Positions 12,995-25,718 of a DNA stretch of 64,000 bases are shown here, piece after piece. The notes under the pieces are model-generated. The model did no database searches. It was not told where the DNA came from and saw only the letters and a list, made by a program, of their open reading frames with translations. Numbering within the stretch: position 1 is the first letter of the stretch; every line of letters begins with the position of its first letter. Source of the DNA: Baylisascaris procyonis. Lineage: Eukaryota > Nematoda > Chromadorea > Rhabditida > Ascarididae. The translations under genes were made by a program, and so were the position numbers. The stretch covers positions 62,001-126,000 of the forward strand of contig JAZARR010000174.1 of assembly GCA_037389465.1 (NCBI GenBank), in the 5' to 3' direction.

Positions 12995-14474
12995 CTGCAT
13001 GAATAGAAATTCAATCTACTTTATGTGCTCGTCGTTTGATTTTATGGTGGATCCACTCCACTTCACCTTTGTTGAATTACATCAACACAGGGATTCTTAT
13101 AACAACTAACGGTACTAATAGAGATTTTGTAAAAGAAGCTATTACGATCGAGCAGTGAAATGATTCGTGCTAACCTAGACTGATTTGAAAAAGGGCCGAA
13201 CGAGATACTTTAATTGAAACTGGATCACTGGCGACTTATTTCGAGTGTACACTAAAATTTGATCTGTTGAAGTTTTTCGACTGTCCCGATTCTTAAAAAC
13301 GAAAAAGTGGAAGCGGCTCCATCGATGGAATTTCATGAGATGCCCCCCTTCTCCCCTCCACGAAAACGCAGTATTTATATAATCTCTTGATCTTCGCTGA
13401 GAAGATTCACCTACTCTGAAATTCTCCAAAAATTTATATTCAAAAAACATTCAGTGTGAAGGCGCTTCTGAACATGTGCTCTTTGGTCAGCAAAAAATAA
13501 GAATCACTACAAGCTGATAGACATCCCGGTCAAATGGCAAAAATCTTTGATGACGCACAACTTTCCTGCATTTATATGAATCATAATTTGAAAATTTCGC
13601 CAAAAGTGAAGGTGCCCGAATGAAGCGTTCTAAGATTTGAGATTGTATCGTTCAAGAAAGAATCGAAAAAAATCGCAAGAACCGAATTTTGAAAACTAAA
13701 GTAGAAAATTCAAACGATACTTATGTAGAAAAAAACATCTTTTTGTTATTGAAAAGGTGCATTGCGCAAGTTCATTTCTGTAATCACAATTTTATCTGCT
13801 AAGCGGTATATATGAAAACAACGTCACTTAACCTAGCTATGTGAATAAAGAAGACGTCACTTCAGTAGGACATATCTCAGTGTTCAGTCATTTGCTTTAA
13901 TAATATCTCTGCAGGTAAAACAACTCGGCCATAAGAAATTTCCGTTCGAGCGGACTTAGTAGAGAAAAATAACCAAATTTTGATAACTGTTGCCTAATCA
14001 GTTGAACGTTTCAGCTTTACCCTTAAGGAAGGGAACATCTCAAAATGTAGAACGTTAAAAAAATATGAACTTTGTTGAGCTAACCACAGAATCCGCTGCT
14101 ATCACCAAATTGGCACTGCAATACAGCAGCCGTCTTATCAAAACGGTTTTTCTTGGACAGTCCTTACGCACATATTTCTCCTCAGTCTAAACGAAGTTTT
14201 TTTGCGTTTATTTGTTCACATGTGCAATTTTCTCGTTTCAAGCACTAAATTCGGAGCTAAGATGACCCCTTTGCGATTCGAAAATGTTGCTATCCAGAAC
14301 GAGAACTATAGTTTCGATGTTATATCTCTGTTATAAATCAAGATCTACCTAAGAATGAAGTCTTCCACGTTTCCTATTCGTTCCATTCAGAATGCCACCT
14401 AAATAGTGCAATGATCGTTCAGATGCTGTCTATGTATCTTTGAAGAATTTTCGAAACAGAGTTAGTTTCTATCA

Positions 14475-14482
14475 TGACGTCA
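14475..14482. promoter_or_regulatory. CRE-like octamer
   Basis: Perfect TGACGTCA without nearby gene start; listed because five copies occur in the window against roughly one expected at this composition. Confidence 0.2.
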
Positions 14483-15651
14483 GATTTCAAGTTTGATAAA
14501 GCTAACCGTTTTCAAGAAAATTTGAACCGAGTTTATTGTGTATCGGCATCTACTTAAATGATATGTTAAATTCTACCTGTGCTATTCGTAAAGTGAGCGT
14601 TACGAATGTTTACGGCTGCCACAAATGGTACGTGACGCGGAAAGGATGTGACGCATTTCATTTCTATCTATACAAATTTAGCGGCCACCATATGTGAGCG
14701 CTGAATGCACATTTGCATTTTGGTCCTTTCCACGCTTGTATTTTATAAGCGATGAGCATACAACTACCGTAGCTACTTGTATTAATACCCCATCTCTACC
14801 CCATCCACCCGATATGTAAGCTAATAAACGATATCGTGGTCACAAATAGTAATTTTCAGGTTTTTTCTTGATTTTGTGTAGCTGTCAATTCACAGGAACA
14901 GTTATGTGACATGGTCTTTAGATGTCCTATATCACAAATGCGAAAGAATCCCGCTGAAGCATAAGAAAACTTATATATGCATGGTATATTATTACTTTTG
15001 GAAAAGACTTACTGGAAATGCGAAAGTAATTAGCGCAAAATTTGTTGCAGGAACTCATTAATTAACTAGGAATTTATTCAAACTATAAAAAGTCGAAAAG
15101 TACCAGTCAGTATTGCTTAAACTTACTGAGCTCTTACATTGATTGCTTATAATAATATTTAACTTTTTCAATATTATCAATTTTATTAATTTATGATCGA
15201 CTATTGCAGGCTTAAATTTTGAAAATAACATGCCACAAGGTTATGTGTGTCAAATCGCATCTATTTGACAAAGACAGCCGAATGTGCCAGCATGGCATTC
15301 AACTCAATAATCTTTTCATCCATACGATCGATGTTTGTTGTTAGTGTTTTGTGAAAGCAGAAAGAACCGAATATTAATGACATAAGTAACGAAGAGTAAT
15401 GAATCATCAAAGAAGCCAGTGCAGCTATCTGTCAAAAAGAGTTTTTTCTGCTTTGCAACAATGGTTTAATGTGGTGCCGCAACGACTGTAATTCGTAGTT
15501 CAATTTGCACGCAGCAATAAGTGAATACGAGACAGCCTACTCAACTAGTACACCACACCACCTGTTAATGTGCCTCATTCACGTTCAACAAAAACCTCTC
15601 ATTAGCAGATGAAGCCGTTTTTCTGTTTCATCACATAATGATAGCGCATAC

Positions 15652-15712
15652 CCTCGCCTCCTCCTCTTTCCTCCTATCGCGAGTAGAAAAACTCGAGGAG
15701 GTAGGAGGAGGG
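15652..15712. repeat. Polypyrimidine/polypurine stem-loop
   Basis: CCTCCTCC (15657-15664) pairs with GGAGGAGG (15704-15711), CCTCC (15670-15674) with GGAGG (15697-15701), and GAGT (15681-15684) with ACTC (15691-15694) around an AGAAAA loop. A bulge of five against two bases separates the first two stems. One arm is nearly pure pyrimidine and the other nearly pure purine, so cruciform or triplex forms are conceivable. Confidence 0.65.
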
Positions 15713-18700
15713 CTGCTTTCTCCTGATCGAATTCGCACGCAAAAGAATAAAAAACATGAATAGGTTAGGTTGATGCTTCCAAAATCACTAAGAACAGAAT
15801 ATAGCGCATTTCTAGAAGACCAGTCTGCTTTCTCCGGCAAATTTTGGTGGTTTGCCTCAAACATAGGAATAATAACATGTGTGGTATGGAAAGAGTTGAA
15901 GATGCATCGCTATATTGAGCATTTTGTGCAGCCAATCAAACGAACAATGCTCGAGGAATAAAGACTAAAAGCAAGAAAATAAACCTACTTGGGTTTACAG
16001 AAGTGATAATTTGAAGTTGAAGTACAGCATTTCCACTATTTTTTCATTTGAAGTTGTCCTCCTTTTTTTACACTAACATCTCTTTTTTTCTACAAGAACA
16101 GTTCATTCGCATTCAATTGCATTGCTAACCAATTGCAAAATCGACTGAAAAAAAATTTTTTGATCTGTTAACAAATGTCAATCCTTTCGTTAAACACTTT
16201 ATGTCTGAAATTTTTTCCCATCATCGCATACGACCGGAAGGAATAAAAAGAGTGTGGAGTTATTTGAATAAATGATATGCAAATTTGTTTGAAAAAAAAA
16301 ACGAGAAAAAGCTTATATCTAATATACACTTTCAATAGAGTCATTCACTACCGAGCATCAAAGAAAATATTTTATAGATTGTCCACAAAAATATTAAGAG
16401 ACAAAAAATATTATCATTTTCGTGCAGTCATAGTGCATAAATGCTCGAAATGAACTTCTTTCTAGAACTGTTAAGAGACCGGAAGAAAAACTATAAAGTA
16501 CATAGGTCGAGAATAAAGATAAAAGATTTCTGGTCGAATGATGACTAAAGCGACTCAGGATTGCTCTGTGAGGATGGAATGCCATGGCAAATCGATGAGC
16601 GCTTAGATATAGACAGCTAATAGAACGCGAAAGTTATTTAAAGATGGATTTTACAAGCGAACAAGAAGGAATTTTATGAATATTGGCCTAAAATTTACGG
16701 TTAATATTCCTATGCTCACACCGCCATCACATATCTCAAATATTGGACGCGTTTTCTCTTATTGTTAAACACTTTTCTGGAAACAATCTGGGACGACTTA
16801 AGGGAAGATACTCTGCTTCTTAACAGGGATAGCTATTTTTTATGCTGTTAGACATAGTTTCGATCTCAAATTTGAACACGATGGATTTAAAAGTATTTAT
16901 GATATATTCTTCAAAGATTTTATCACAAGAGACAGCTGTAACTCGACCAATTTTCGCACATATATAATTATTGATGTGGTTAAATTTCCAAGAGAATTTA
17001 AAATTTGTCAACATTGTGAATTCAAAAGGTGGAAATCAAAACGGGGGAGTGGAAATGCTTCTTTTCAGTTAAAAACTGCGTGAAAAAACACTCGCACTCA
17101 TACAGTGGTCATCTGCAAAAAAAACCACTCAAAGAAATTTACTTCAACAAAATTTCTGAAGAAAATTTGCTTAAAAGGAAAAGTGGACTTTGAGAGGAAA
17201 TTTTGATATTCAAGTTGAAGTGTAAAATTTGCAACAAAAATAAAATCAAATATAATAGAGATAACGCACTGCATGTCCCGTTACTAATGAAACAATACTT
17301 TGGACTCTTCATTCATTATTTTTGTCTGTAAAATTTGTTGCCACAGGATTGCAGCTCCACCACATTACCGTCATTTCTGTGATATCAGGCATTGTACCAA
17401 CAAAGCTTGCTTTTCATCCTTCTCAACCTTGTCGGCTATTACGAATATAACTTAACGAAGCGAAACTTAGGCCTCATAGTAAGCTTATATATAATGACTT
17501 TGATGAAACTCGCGGAGAGCAACTTGGAAGTTGAGCGGTTACTCCATCATTACTTCGCTGTATAGTAGTTTTTCCGCGGAAATAGAACAAAAGAGGAGAA
17601 CAGTATGATAGAAAATAATATATGTAATTGTTAAGTAATATAACAGCCATAATACTAACAAAAAGCATGTAACGAATTAAAAATTCACTACAGAAATGGC
17701 AATGACGTGAGAATATTGAAAATAATGAAACACTTACGCATTTTGAAGATTGGATATGAAGGAAGTATTAGTTTTTAATGGGGAACACAATGAGGAAGTG
17801 GTTGTTGGGAGGATGCGAATCGCAGAACACACTTGAGAATGTCGGCGGATGGAAAGCAAAATTGCTTAAATCAGGTCGACATTTGCGATGAATGGCCGCC
17901 TGTTTCCTCGCCGATCCCAAACAACAGCGTTGCAACTTCGAAGCAGTAACGCTTTCAATGCCCTTTACAAAAAATGCACTTATATCCTCAACGACTCACA
18001 GTGTGAAAATGATACTGAACGAATCACTGATGGTAGAAACCGAAAATTAGAGAGGTTGAAACCGATGGGAATGGCAGAACCATGCGGTGAATTATGCTAA
18101 AATAGTGCACGAGATCTGGTTGCACAGCAACGTTGGTAGCGCCAACAGATACACACACCCAAATGGCCAAAGTGCTGCTGCAAGGTGCATCCTGTTCAAA
18201 CCACGCCCATTTTGCGTATGTTCCCACTGTGAACATGCACACATCCTTCCACGTTTTTACTATCGTAGAGAATTGCGATCATTTGCACCGCTTATATTCT
18301 GCACGCTTGAATGGATGAACTGCGATAAATATATATTTTTACTTCGCTTCCTTCTCAGAATGATACCTTGTGATGTATATGTTTGAATTTTCCGTGAGTT
18401 GATATTTTGATAAGGTATGTTCATGACCAGATATATTCGTATGTATGGGTCTGCGCTTGTCAATCTTTCTGCTACTTTGGACTCGTCAATCATGAAAGCG
18501 AAATTGGTAAAATATCGTTGATATAATCTGTCATAGACTTTTGTTTCATCTCACTGGTCCAAATTTCTAACTTCATTCCGTGTCATCAACCTTTGCGCGA
18601 GTTCTTGACAGACAGAGATGATTAGTGATTTGCACATACAAATTTCGTTGCACGACAGGTTTTGTGGGGTCCAAGTGCTAATTCCTCGTTTACATTTGCG

Positions 18701-21130
18701 CCATTGGAAGATTTCATGCGAAAACATTGTTGGAAGTGTTCTCACAGTGTTTTGATAGTGAGATGAGTGGTTCACCAAGGAAGCTGAGATGTGCAATCAC
18801 GAATTTCTCCACGATGCACATGTTTATTTTTTCAAAGTTTGCAAGATCCTCACGGTGTGATTTTCCGAAATATGTTTCTTCATCATATTTCTTATTATGA
18901 TGCAAAGAAACGAAATCTTGACTAGGGTTCGAAAATAAATAAAGAAATGTGCGAAAAGAGATGAAACGATGTCCACTTTTGCAGTTCCACAGATTGCACT
19001 AAACAGTTTTATGAATTACCAATAAATGATAAAATGCACCCAATAATGCTGTAAAATATCAAATGATCACTCGCAAAAATCTTTAAGTTATTCGTTTTCT
19101 ACGATCTGATCGGTAAAAGCTCGAAAGGAGTTTAGTGAAGACCTGGCCGGTCGAAAAATGCATTCGAATTTTTTGACATATCTTAGTGGAGATACTGCAA
19201 TTTGAAACTAATATAGTTTTCGAGAGGCTATCCTGTGGCGCATATTTCAATGACCAAAATTCAAAGCTACAGCTTTAGCTAAAGCCTATCTTCTGTTTAT
19301 CTGTTCGGTGGTTTCAAGCGACGCTGTAGCTTCAGTTGAAACTACAGGACCGATGAACCGACAGGCCCATGCATAAGTACTCACAGGGGCAACCTAGCAA
19401 AAATGAACTCGCAAACGTGAATTAGCAAACATGCCTGATGATTTGAATGAATTGAAGTCTGTTGACAAATATTAAGTCAACACTTTCATCGATGGACAAA
19501 GAATTTTAAAAACTTTGAAGAATACTTAGAGAATTTTTCAAGCATCTTTTGGTCATTAAATTAGGTAAGCAGAATAACCTGCCCTCTTGAAACTATTAGT
19601 CATCGCCACCGTTATAGCATCTTGCCTGTCCTCCTTTTTTCTCGTCATCTTCTTGAAGTTCAGAAAACAGAAATTTGAAAAGCATAATCGCTTACTTGTT
19701 CCGTTTAAATCGAATGGAGTTGAATTCCTATTTAATATTTGTTGTCGTATTTGGTCATGAAAATTTAATAAAAACAAAAAAAAAAAATAATTCAAAGGAA
19801 GAAGCTTGCCTTGCAAGTACATTAAGTCGGAAATTTGCAAAAATTCACATCGAAATAGCTCAATTTGTTAAGTGCTCAAATGGATATTTTCACTTTCATA
19901 CAGTTAAAGACAAGTTTCCGGTAGCGCTCGTAGTTGCAATTCGAGTTTTTTTCATTTCATAAATTGTGATGCTCTCATCGGTATATATCATCAAAAACTT
20001 TTCACAGTTTTCCTCACTGAAATTCTATCTTGATTAAATATGCTAATTAATATTTCCTTTGAAGAGATTTTTTTTTTTATTTTTACGATGAATGAACTAC
20101 TGCCAACAATTTCTGTCGACTTGAATGCTTCCGACTCACAAATGCCCACTTCCCTCCTTCTCACCATTCCATTCATCCCCTCGAACACACCCCGAAGCAT
20201 CTGACCAGTGCATTTACTGCTCAAATTTCCCTACAATCATGCTAATGGTGTGAGTTGTCTTGAAACAGTCAAATCTCTTTTTAGAGGAATCAGTAGCGTG
20301 TTAAGTATGTCTTTATTTTTCTCGAGTAAAACCTGCGTCTAGAATTTCAACTTTCTGACCGTTCCATCCCACAAATGTTTCATCACTCGTTGGTAAACGT
20401 TCGTTGTAACTCTGCTCAGAATTTTCCTAACTTGATCAGAATATACCCATTCATTTTCACGTTTTGCATTGCCCTTATTGAGACTGTTTATACATCTTAA
20501 CCATTAAACCACAAAAAAAAAATTCTACGTAGACCAAAGAAGGCGCATCTGCATTTTAGTGGAACATAAAATTTACAGCATCATGTGAACAACGAGTTTA
20601 CACACAATAGAGAAGAACAAACATCACTACTAACGGATAGGTTGCAATGATTCGTGTCATATGTTAAGTTTTTCGGCTTTGACACAATGCCATGAATCTT
20701 TTCTAGCTGAGGTCATTTAGAAGAGAAGAAATTATATTTTAAAAAATCCGAGAAACTTTCCCGTCCCATTTCGAACATTTCACTAGTGATGTATTCCTGT
20801 TCTCTTTTATGCGTGTAATTAATTTCAATTTTCTAAGCGACAGTTTTTCGCCTCGGGGCAATTCGAGCAGTTAAAGGCGGATATAGTTGACGGGTATTTG
20901 TTTGTGCACCTCTTCGCCGTTTTCATGAGCGCTGATGGGCGGAGGATACGCTAATTTACATAAATCACGGTTGAGATTTATGTAATGTGAAGAAAAATTA
21001 TGTGAGTATACACGATGTGCGATTCATCGAACCACTCGTAAGGGCAACCAAGCAACCACAGTCAACAACGCAAACGAGGACTGAATGACCGCTTGTTGCC
21101 GGGCTACTCCCATTCACCGTGTTTACTCAC

Positions 21131-21194
21131 AATACGAATGCTTTGCATTTGTGTTTACGTGAACTCGCAATGAGGAAGAGAGAGGATCGGCAAT
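21131..21194 (-). CDS. Putative 64-base internal exon
   Basis: Both splice sites are among the best in the window: a pyrimidine-rich acceptor CCTTTCCCCATTTCCCAG and donor TATT|GTGAGTAAAC. The phase-0 frame reads IADPLSSSLRVHVNTNAKHSY and exits in phase 1; a phase-2 frame is also open. It cannot be placed between the 34319 and 12622 exons without another phase-1-to-0 exon, so it may be an alternatively spliced exon, part of another transcript, or spurious. No family is recognised. Confidence 0.4.
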
Positions 21195-24100
21195 CTGGGA
21201 AATGGGGAAAGGAACATCGCTGAATAAAACAACCTCAGAGTTATAAATGTTCCAGAACATCGATAATCGACACACGAGAACGAGGCAAATGTTTGTAAAG
21301 AACGCCTTTGGCAAACGCTATACGCAGATGATTAATCGAAAATGCAACATAGTGGAATAATTAACAGTAAAACCGTTTTCCAGTATTCAATATAATTGAA
21401 AGGAATTCACCTCATGAAAATTACGAGTATTTAATGAACTTGGTTGTCGTCGATAATTCTTATAGCGCATAAATATGATACTGGCATAAATAACTGTCAT
21501 AAAAACTTTTGCAGCGAATCAAATTCCCAATGGAAAATGTGAATTTCGACGCTTGTCTTTTCTGAAATTTAGAGGAATTCAATGGCGATTTAAAAGAAAA
21601 AATCTTTTTCAAATGAAAGTAAAAATAAAAAGATATTCGATGTCTTGAGATATTGAAAACTGAAAGGTGAAAACTCATTTGAAGCGTCTTGCTTTACAAC
21701 ACTGAAGCATTTTCAAATATTCTCAAGCCTTAAAGTAATATTTTTACTCATTAACGAATCTTTAAATCATTTCTAGGCAACAAGTTTCATTCAAAATCGT
21801 AAGTCTGCTAGAGATGAATATTTTTTCTCATGCATTATTTTTCGATGAGCTTATCTCTCCCATTTCCGATATTTTCATAGTAACGCATATATAATTTCGC
21901 ATTCTTTGAGGAAACACAAAATGATATATCCCACTACATATTTAAATTTGTAGCTGTTGATTTAGTGCACCGCTGCACAAAGAGGTGAGGAAAATAGGAC
22001 TTTGTTAAGCATCGTTCCTGCAAAATTTAGGAAATTGCGGTTACTTTTTAAATTTTTTTAATCCACAATTATTCCACCTGCAAGGCAAAACTTGGAAAAC
22101 AATCTGGAAATGTGTGAAAGCCGTGTAAAATTCGGAAAGTCACAAATGATGAAGAACATGTATCTTTTAAATGAAAAAAAGGAACCTCAATAAATAATTT
22201 CATTAAATTAAATAATTAATAATTCATTAAAAAATAATAAATAATTTAAATAAAATAACAGAATAGATGTAAATACCCAATCGGTCGATCAGTCCCATGT
22301 ACCCTCATATGCAACATTTTTTGGCTATGTAAATTCATTGTAAGGGCTTAAAAGCTGCTGACAATTGAGACAGTGTGAAGAAGAGAAGCAAAGAGAGAAA
22401 GCGAGAATATTACTTTTGAATCGTTTATGAATCGGCACAACTCGATCACGCATTAACTAAGTGACGGTAAAAGAGCAAGCGTCTTCGGAATAGTTAAGGC
22501 TAAATGTATACCACATATCTTTCGTGATCATAAGAGAGACACCTGTTGCCTATTCTTTCAAAATGTTTCAACTGCATAGACCGCAGCTGTCAATAATTTC
22601 AAATATAAACAAGCAACACGTTTCATTATAAAAAAGTTGTTATCCACCTTCTCATTGCAAAAGTTCATTGAAAAAAAAAATGCACAATGAAACAAAACTG
22701 CTCAGTTTTTTTCCCTGGACTTCAAACTACAAAGTGATGAGTGTTTGTGCACCGACCAAAAAAACGGCATGAACTTGTTTTCGACGTTCCCCTATTATCT
22801 TTCATGACAATAAATTCTTGTGCTTTAGCCACTAGGTAAATTGAAAAACGAGCGGTCTTCTATGTGAATGAAAGTCTATCTAAAGTTACGATTCTGAGAG
22901 TAATCCAGCAAGTGATGATGTGATACTGAAACTTGCTCTCATTTATGAGTCATAGCCTTGTCGAGACCAATCAGAAGTGCTACGCTAATTGTCAGCTCAA
23001 TCTACAAACTAATCTTGTTGGATTTTACAACCTTTTCATGAGGCCTTATAAAATGGACATGATTTTAAAAGCTTCTTCAGAAATTCACTACAAGTGACAT
23101 TGTGAATTACAATAGTGCCTCCTATAAATATGCATGTTCATCATGAAATATTGACGAAATAACAGCGTCACGAATGTGCATCATCCTTTTTCAATTCTGG
23201 ATGAAGGGGACTCGCAAGCTGCACCCATTGAACGCCGGCTCAGCAGATAAAATCTGAAGGGGTGAGTGGAATCATGGAAATTCTTCATGAGAAGTAGTGA
23301 AACACTTATGACCTAACTGAGTCCAAATAAGGCTTCTGATGTAAATTATAGTGGAAACGGCGCAGCTACTAAAGGCACAAGAATACGGAATAAACGTGGA
23401 CCCCAAAAGAAGCGATTTCGCACTCTGAAAAATTTCTCCACAAAAATGAAATAAAGTAGAAAAGAATCCTTCCCTCGAACTCCGATGGGAAAGGTGCTGC
23501 ATTTAGCACTGCTGCAGAGCTCAGCTCGTGAAAGCTACGGAAATTTGCTCAAATCACGATCAACTGAGCAAAGTTGCTAGAGAGGTGGAAAGGGGAAGGG
23601 AACTGGAATAGTATAGTTAGATGAAGGATGGAGTACCCGTGTTTAAGCGGCTATCGGAGGAGTAAAAAATCTGATAAGGGTCCACAAAGTAGTCTTTTAA
23701 AACATCATTAGGAGATGGAACGAAGAACAATGCCGCTTCAAAAATTTGACGAAATTAGCAGTTAGCTAAGTTCTATTTGAGTTCCTAAGGCATATGCTAA
23801 CTGCTCACGAATAATTTGCCGGCATGAAAAGGTAAACTTTATGCTAAAATATAAATCTTTCGGTGAAAGTCTGAGGCAAGAAAAATAAACTTAAAAGAGC
23901 GTTCAGAGTGCCACATGCTCACTCGTTTTGCCTTGATGTGAATGAAAAAGGAAAATCTAGCCATTTCCTACTTATATAGAATCGGGTTCAAAAACCTTTT
24001 ATGTAAATGTTCTCGGAGATATAAAAGAGAGTAACGACCAAAACGACAATGAAAGTCTCACCATACTACTAAAGGACGATGGTTATCTCTAATGGAGCAT

Positions 24101-25564
24101 ACGATGGTCAATGTAGATAGGCGTCGACGATGGATCAGCGAAAATTGCCGACAAGATGAAAGTTACATTCGCAGATTACAAGATTATAGACAACTAAGAA
24201 CTTTTTCATCATAGATAAGTTCAAAACACACTGAAAAAAAACATCAAAAAATTTCCTTTCAAAAATCAATTACTTTAAGAGAGCATAAATCGAGGTTATA
24301 TTTCCAAAGGAAAATTGCAACTTTAAAGGCTAACTGAAAGCATGAATTAAATTACTCTTGAAAAAAGGCAGCGATATTAAATGATGAAAAGAAATCATGA
24401 AAAGAATTTTGAAAATTCAATAACTAACTGCATGAAATTTCTCACTTCAAAATATTTGAAAGAGAAAAATTCTTAAATCAACACTTTTTCCAATGGAATT
24501 TAATATGAAATTCTAAACGACTATAAATGTGAAAAGAATCTTTTGAAAACTTTCAAATTAATGTATTTCATTATAAATAGCGATATGCCCTTACTAATAC
24601 AAAAATAATACAAATCCACAAAGGCGTTGATATTCTGCATGAAGTCTCCACTTAACCGTGGGAACGTCGTGCTATTACCATACTTCTTGAGCTCACTGTT
24701 GTTGTAGCAACCAGCCGGCTTCAAGCAATGTTAGTTTAATTGTTGCTGATACTCATGTATCGTATTCCAACAACAATATTTTCTCACCATGCTCACATTT
24801 ACTCTCAAACAGAAGTGCTTTTCGCGATGCACACAAATATACTCCATCTCCACTGACAACAAAAAAACTAACCGGTGTGGACGCACTTAAAAACACTTGC
24901 CACACCATACTTTTGCACGGAATCTCTCGGGTGCTATTTCAAGAGTATTTGAATGCGACACGCTGCAAAGTTCGAAGGCATAGATATCTGGTTGGTCGTC
25001 CTTCCAAATATTCTACGTTACAAGATGACTCGAACATTCAGAAACTTCCACTTACCTTTCCGGGGTAGCAAGAAGTGCGAAATTATTAGCAAGCAGAGGT
25101 TGTACAGGGAGACTGTTCCTGCGAAGTCACTTATTCACATGTTTTGCTAACTTGTCCTGCTGCAGAATGATTCGGAAATTTTTCAAGCAAATGTAAACGC
25201 CCACAAACCCCTCAATTTTCTAATATATCATTTAGGAAATTCGTTTGAGGAGTCATTCGATGGTGTAGATTATGCTTCAGATGCTTAATTTCAGCTCGAT
25301 GGATCTTGAGTTGCAACACAGCTAATCAAGCAGGATACAGATATACACGTTCATGATCGCAAACTGTCATGCTCATAATGCAGCTTGCAAATATAAACAA
25401 GTACAATTGCATCAAAGTGCATGCACAAAACAATAACGCGGGTTCTTGTTGATCAGACATGGATGATTATCACAAGGTGAATATATTAATTTTGCAAAGG
25501 CTAGATGGGCATTTCTAGCTTCCTATCTGCCTCATTTGTATGGTGAAAGTCTAATAATTTTCAG
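21195..25564. other. Stretch without a supported exon
   Basis: Minus-strand acceptor-like sites near 23430 open a hydrophobic 50-codon frame without a donor. A possible 31-base exon lies near 24065-24100, with a moderate acceptor and a GTGAGA donor. The stretch 22190-22260 is AAT/ATT-rich low complexity. None of these is strong enough to annotate as a gene. Confidence 0.45.
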
Positions 25565-25718
25565 ATATACATCTTCAAATAAAATATTTCATCTATCTCT
25601 ACCATGTGGGTCTTGTGCAATATTACATCTGGTTGGGGTGATCGATGAGATGCTAAAAACGTGCGCCACTTTCGCATCAATAACGCATTCTTTCCCTCAG
25701 AAATTACTACTGCTGTAA
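25565..25718 (+). CDS. Possible terminal exon (weak)
   Basis: Plus-strand acceptor TAATAATTTTCAG, then 50 open codons (phase 1) to a TAA that is immediately followed by AATAAA. The peptide includes IFHLSLPCGSCAILHLVG and VIDEMLKTCATFAS, with four Cys and a weakly hydrophobic middle. I recognise no family. A polyadenylation signal so close to the stop would be unusual, and no partner exon is certain. Confidence 0.25.

Larger units (their letters stand above)
12995..21130. other. Long stretch without a supported exon
   Basis: Several minus-strand GTAAGT-type donors (near 15000 and 15120) have no usable exon upstream. The region 15630-15960 is open on both strands for 60-77 codons with protein-like composition, but neither strand has paired splice sites. 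ORFs at 18024-18493 overlap in five frames. A patch at 19140-19400 is a little GC-richer and contains short complementary blocks (GCTACAG / CTGTAGC), possibly an old repeat. One TGACGTCA lies at 14475 and a purine/pyrimidine hairpin at 15652. Confidence 0.45.

Noticed and set aside
15631..15961. Coding region in 15631-15961
   Set aside because: Both strands are open over the same bases with similar quality, and neither has paired splice sites; consistent with chance.
18024..18493. Gene in the overlapping ORFs around 18.0-18.5 kb
   Set aside because: Five frames overlap on both strands without splice or start context, which is the pattern of chance ORFs.
23272..23430. Minus-strand terminal exon with a hydrophobic 50-codon frame
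   Set aside because: Single acceptor only. Hydrophobic frames are common by chance in T-rich DNA and no upstream partner was found.
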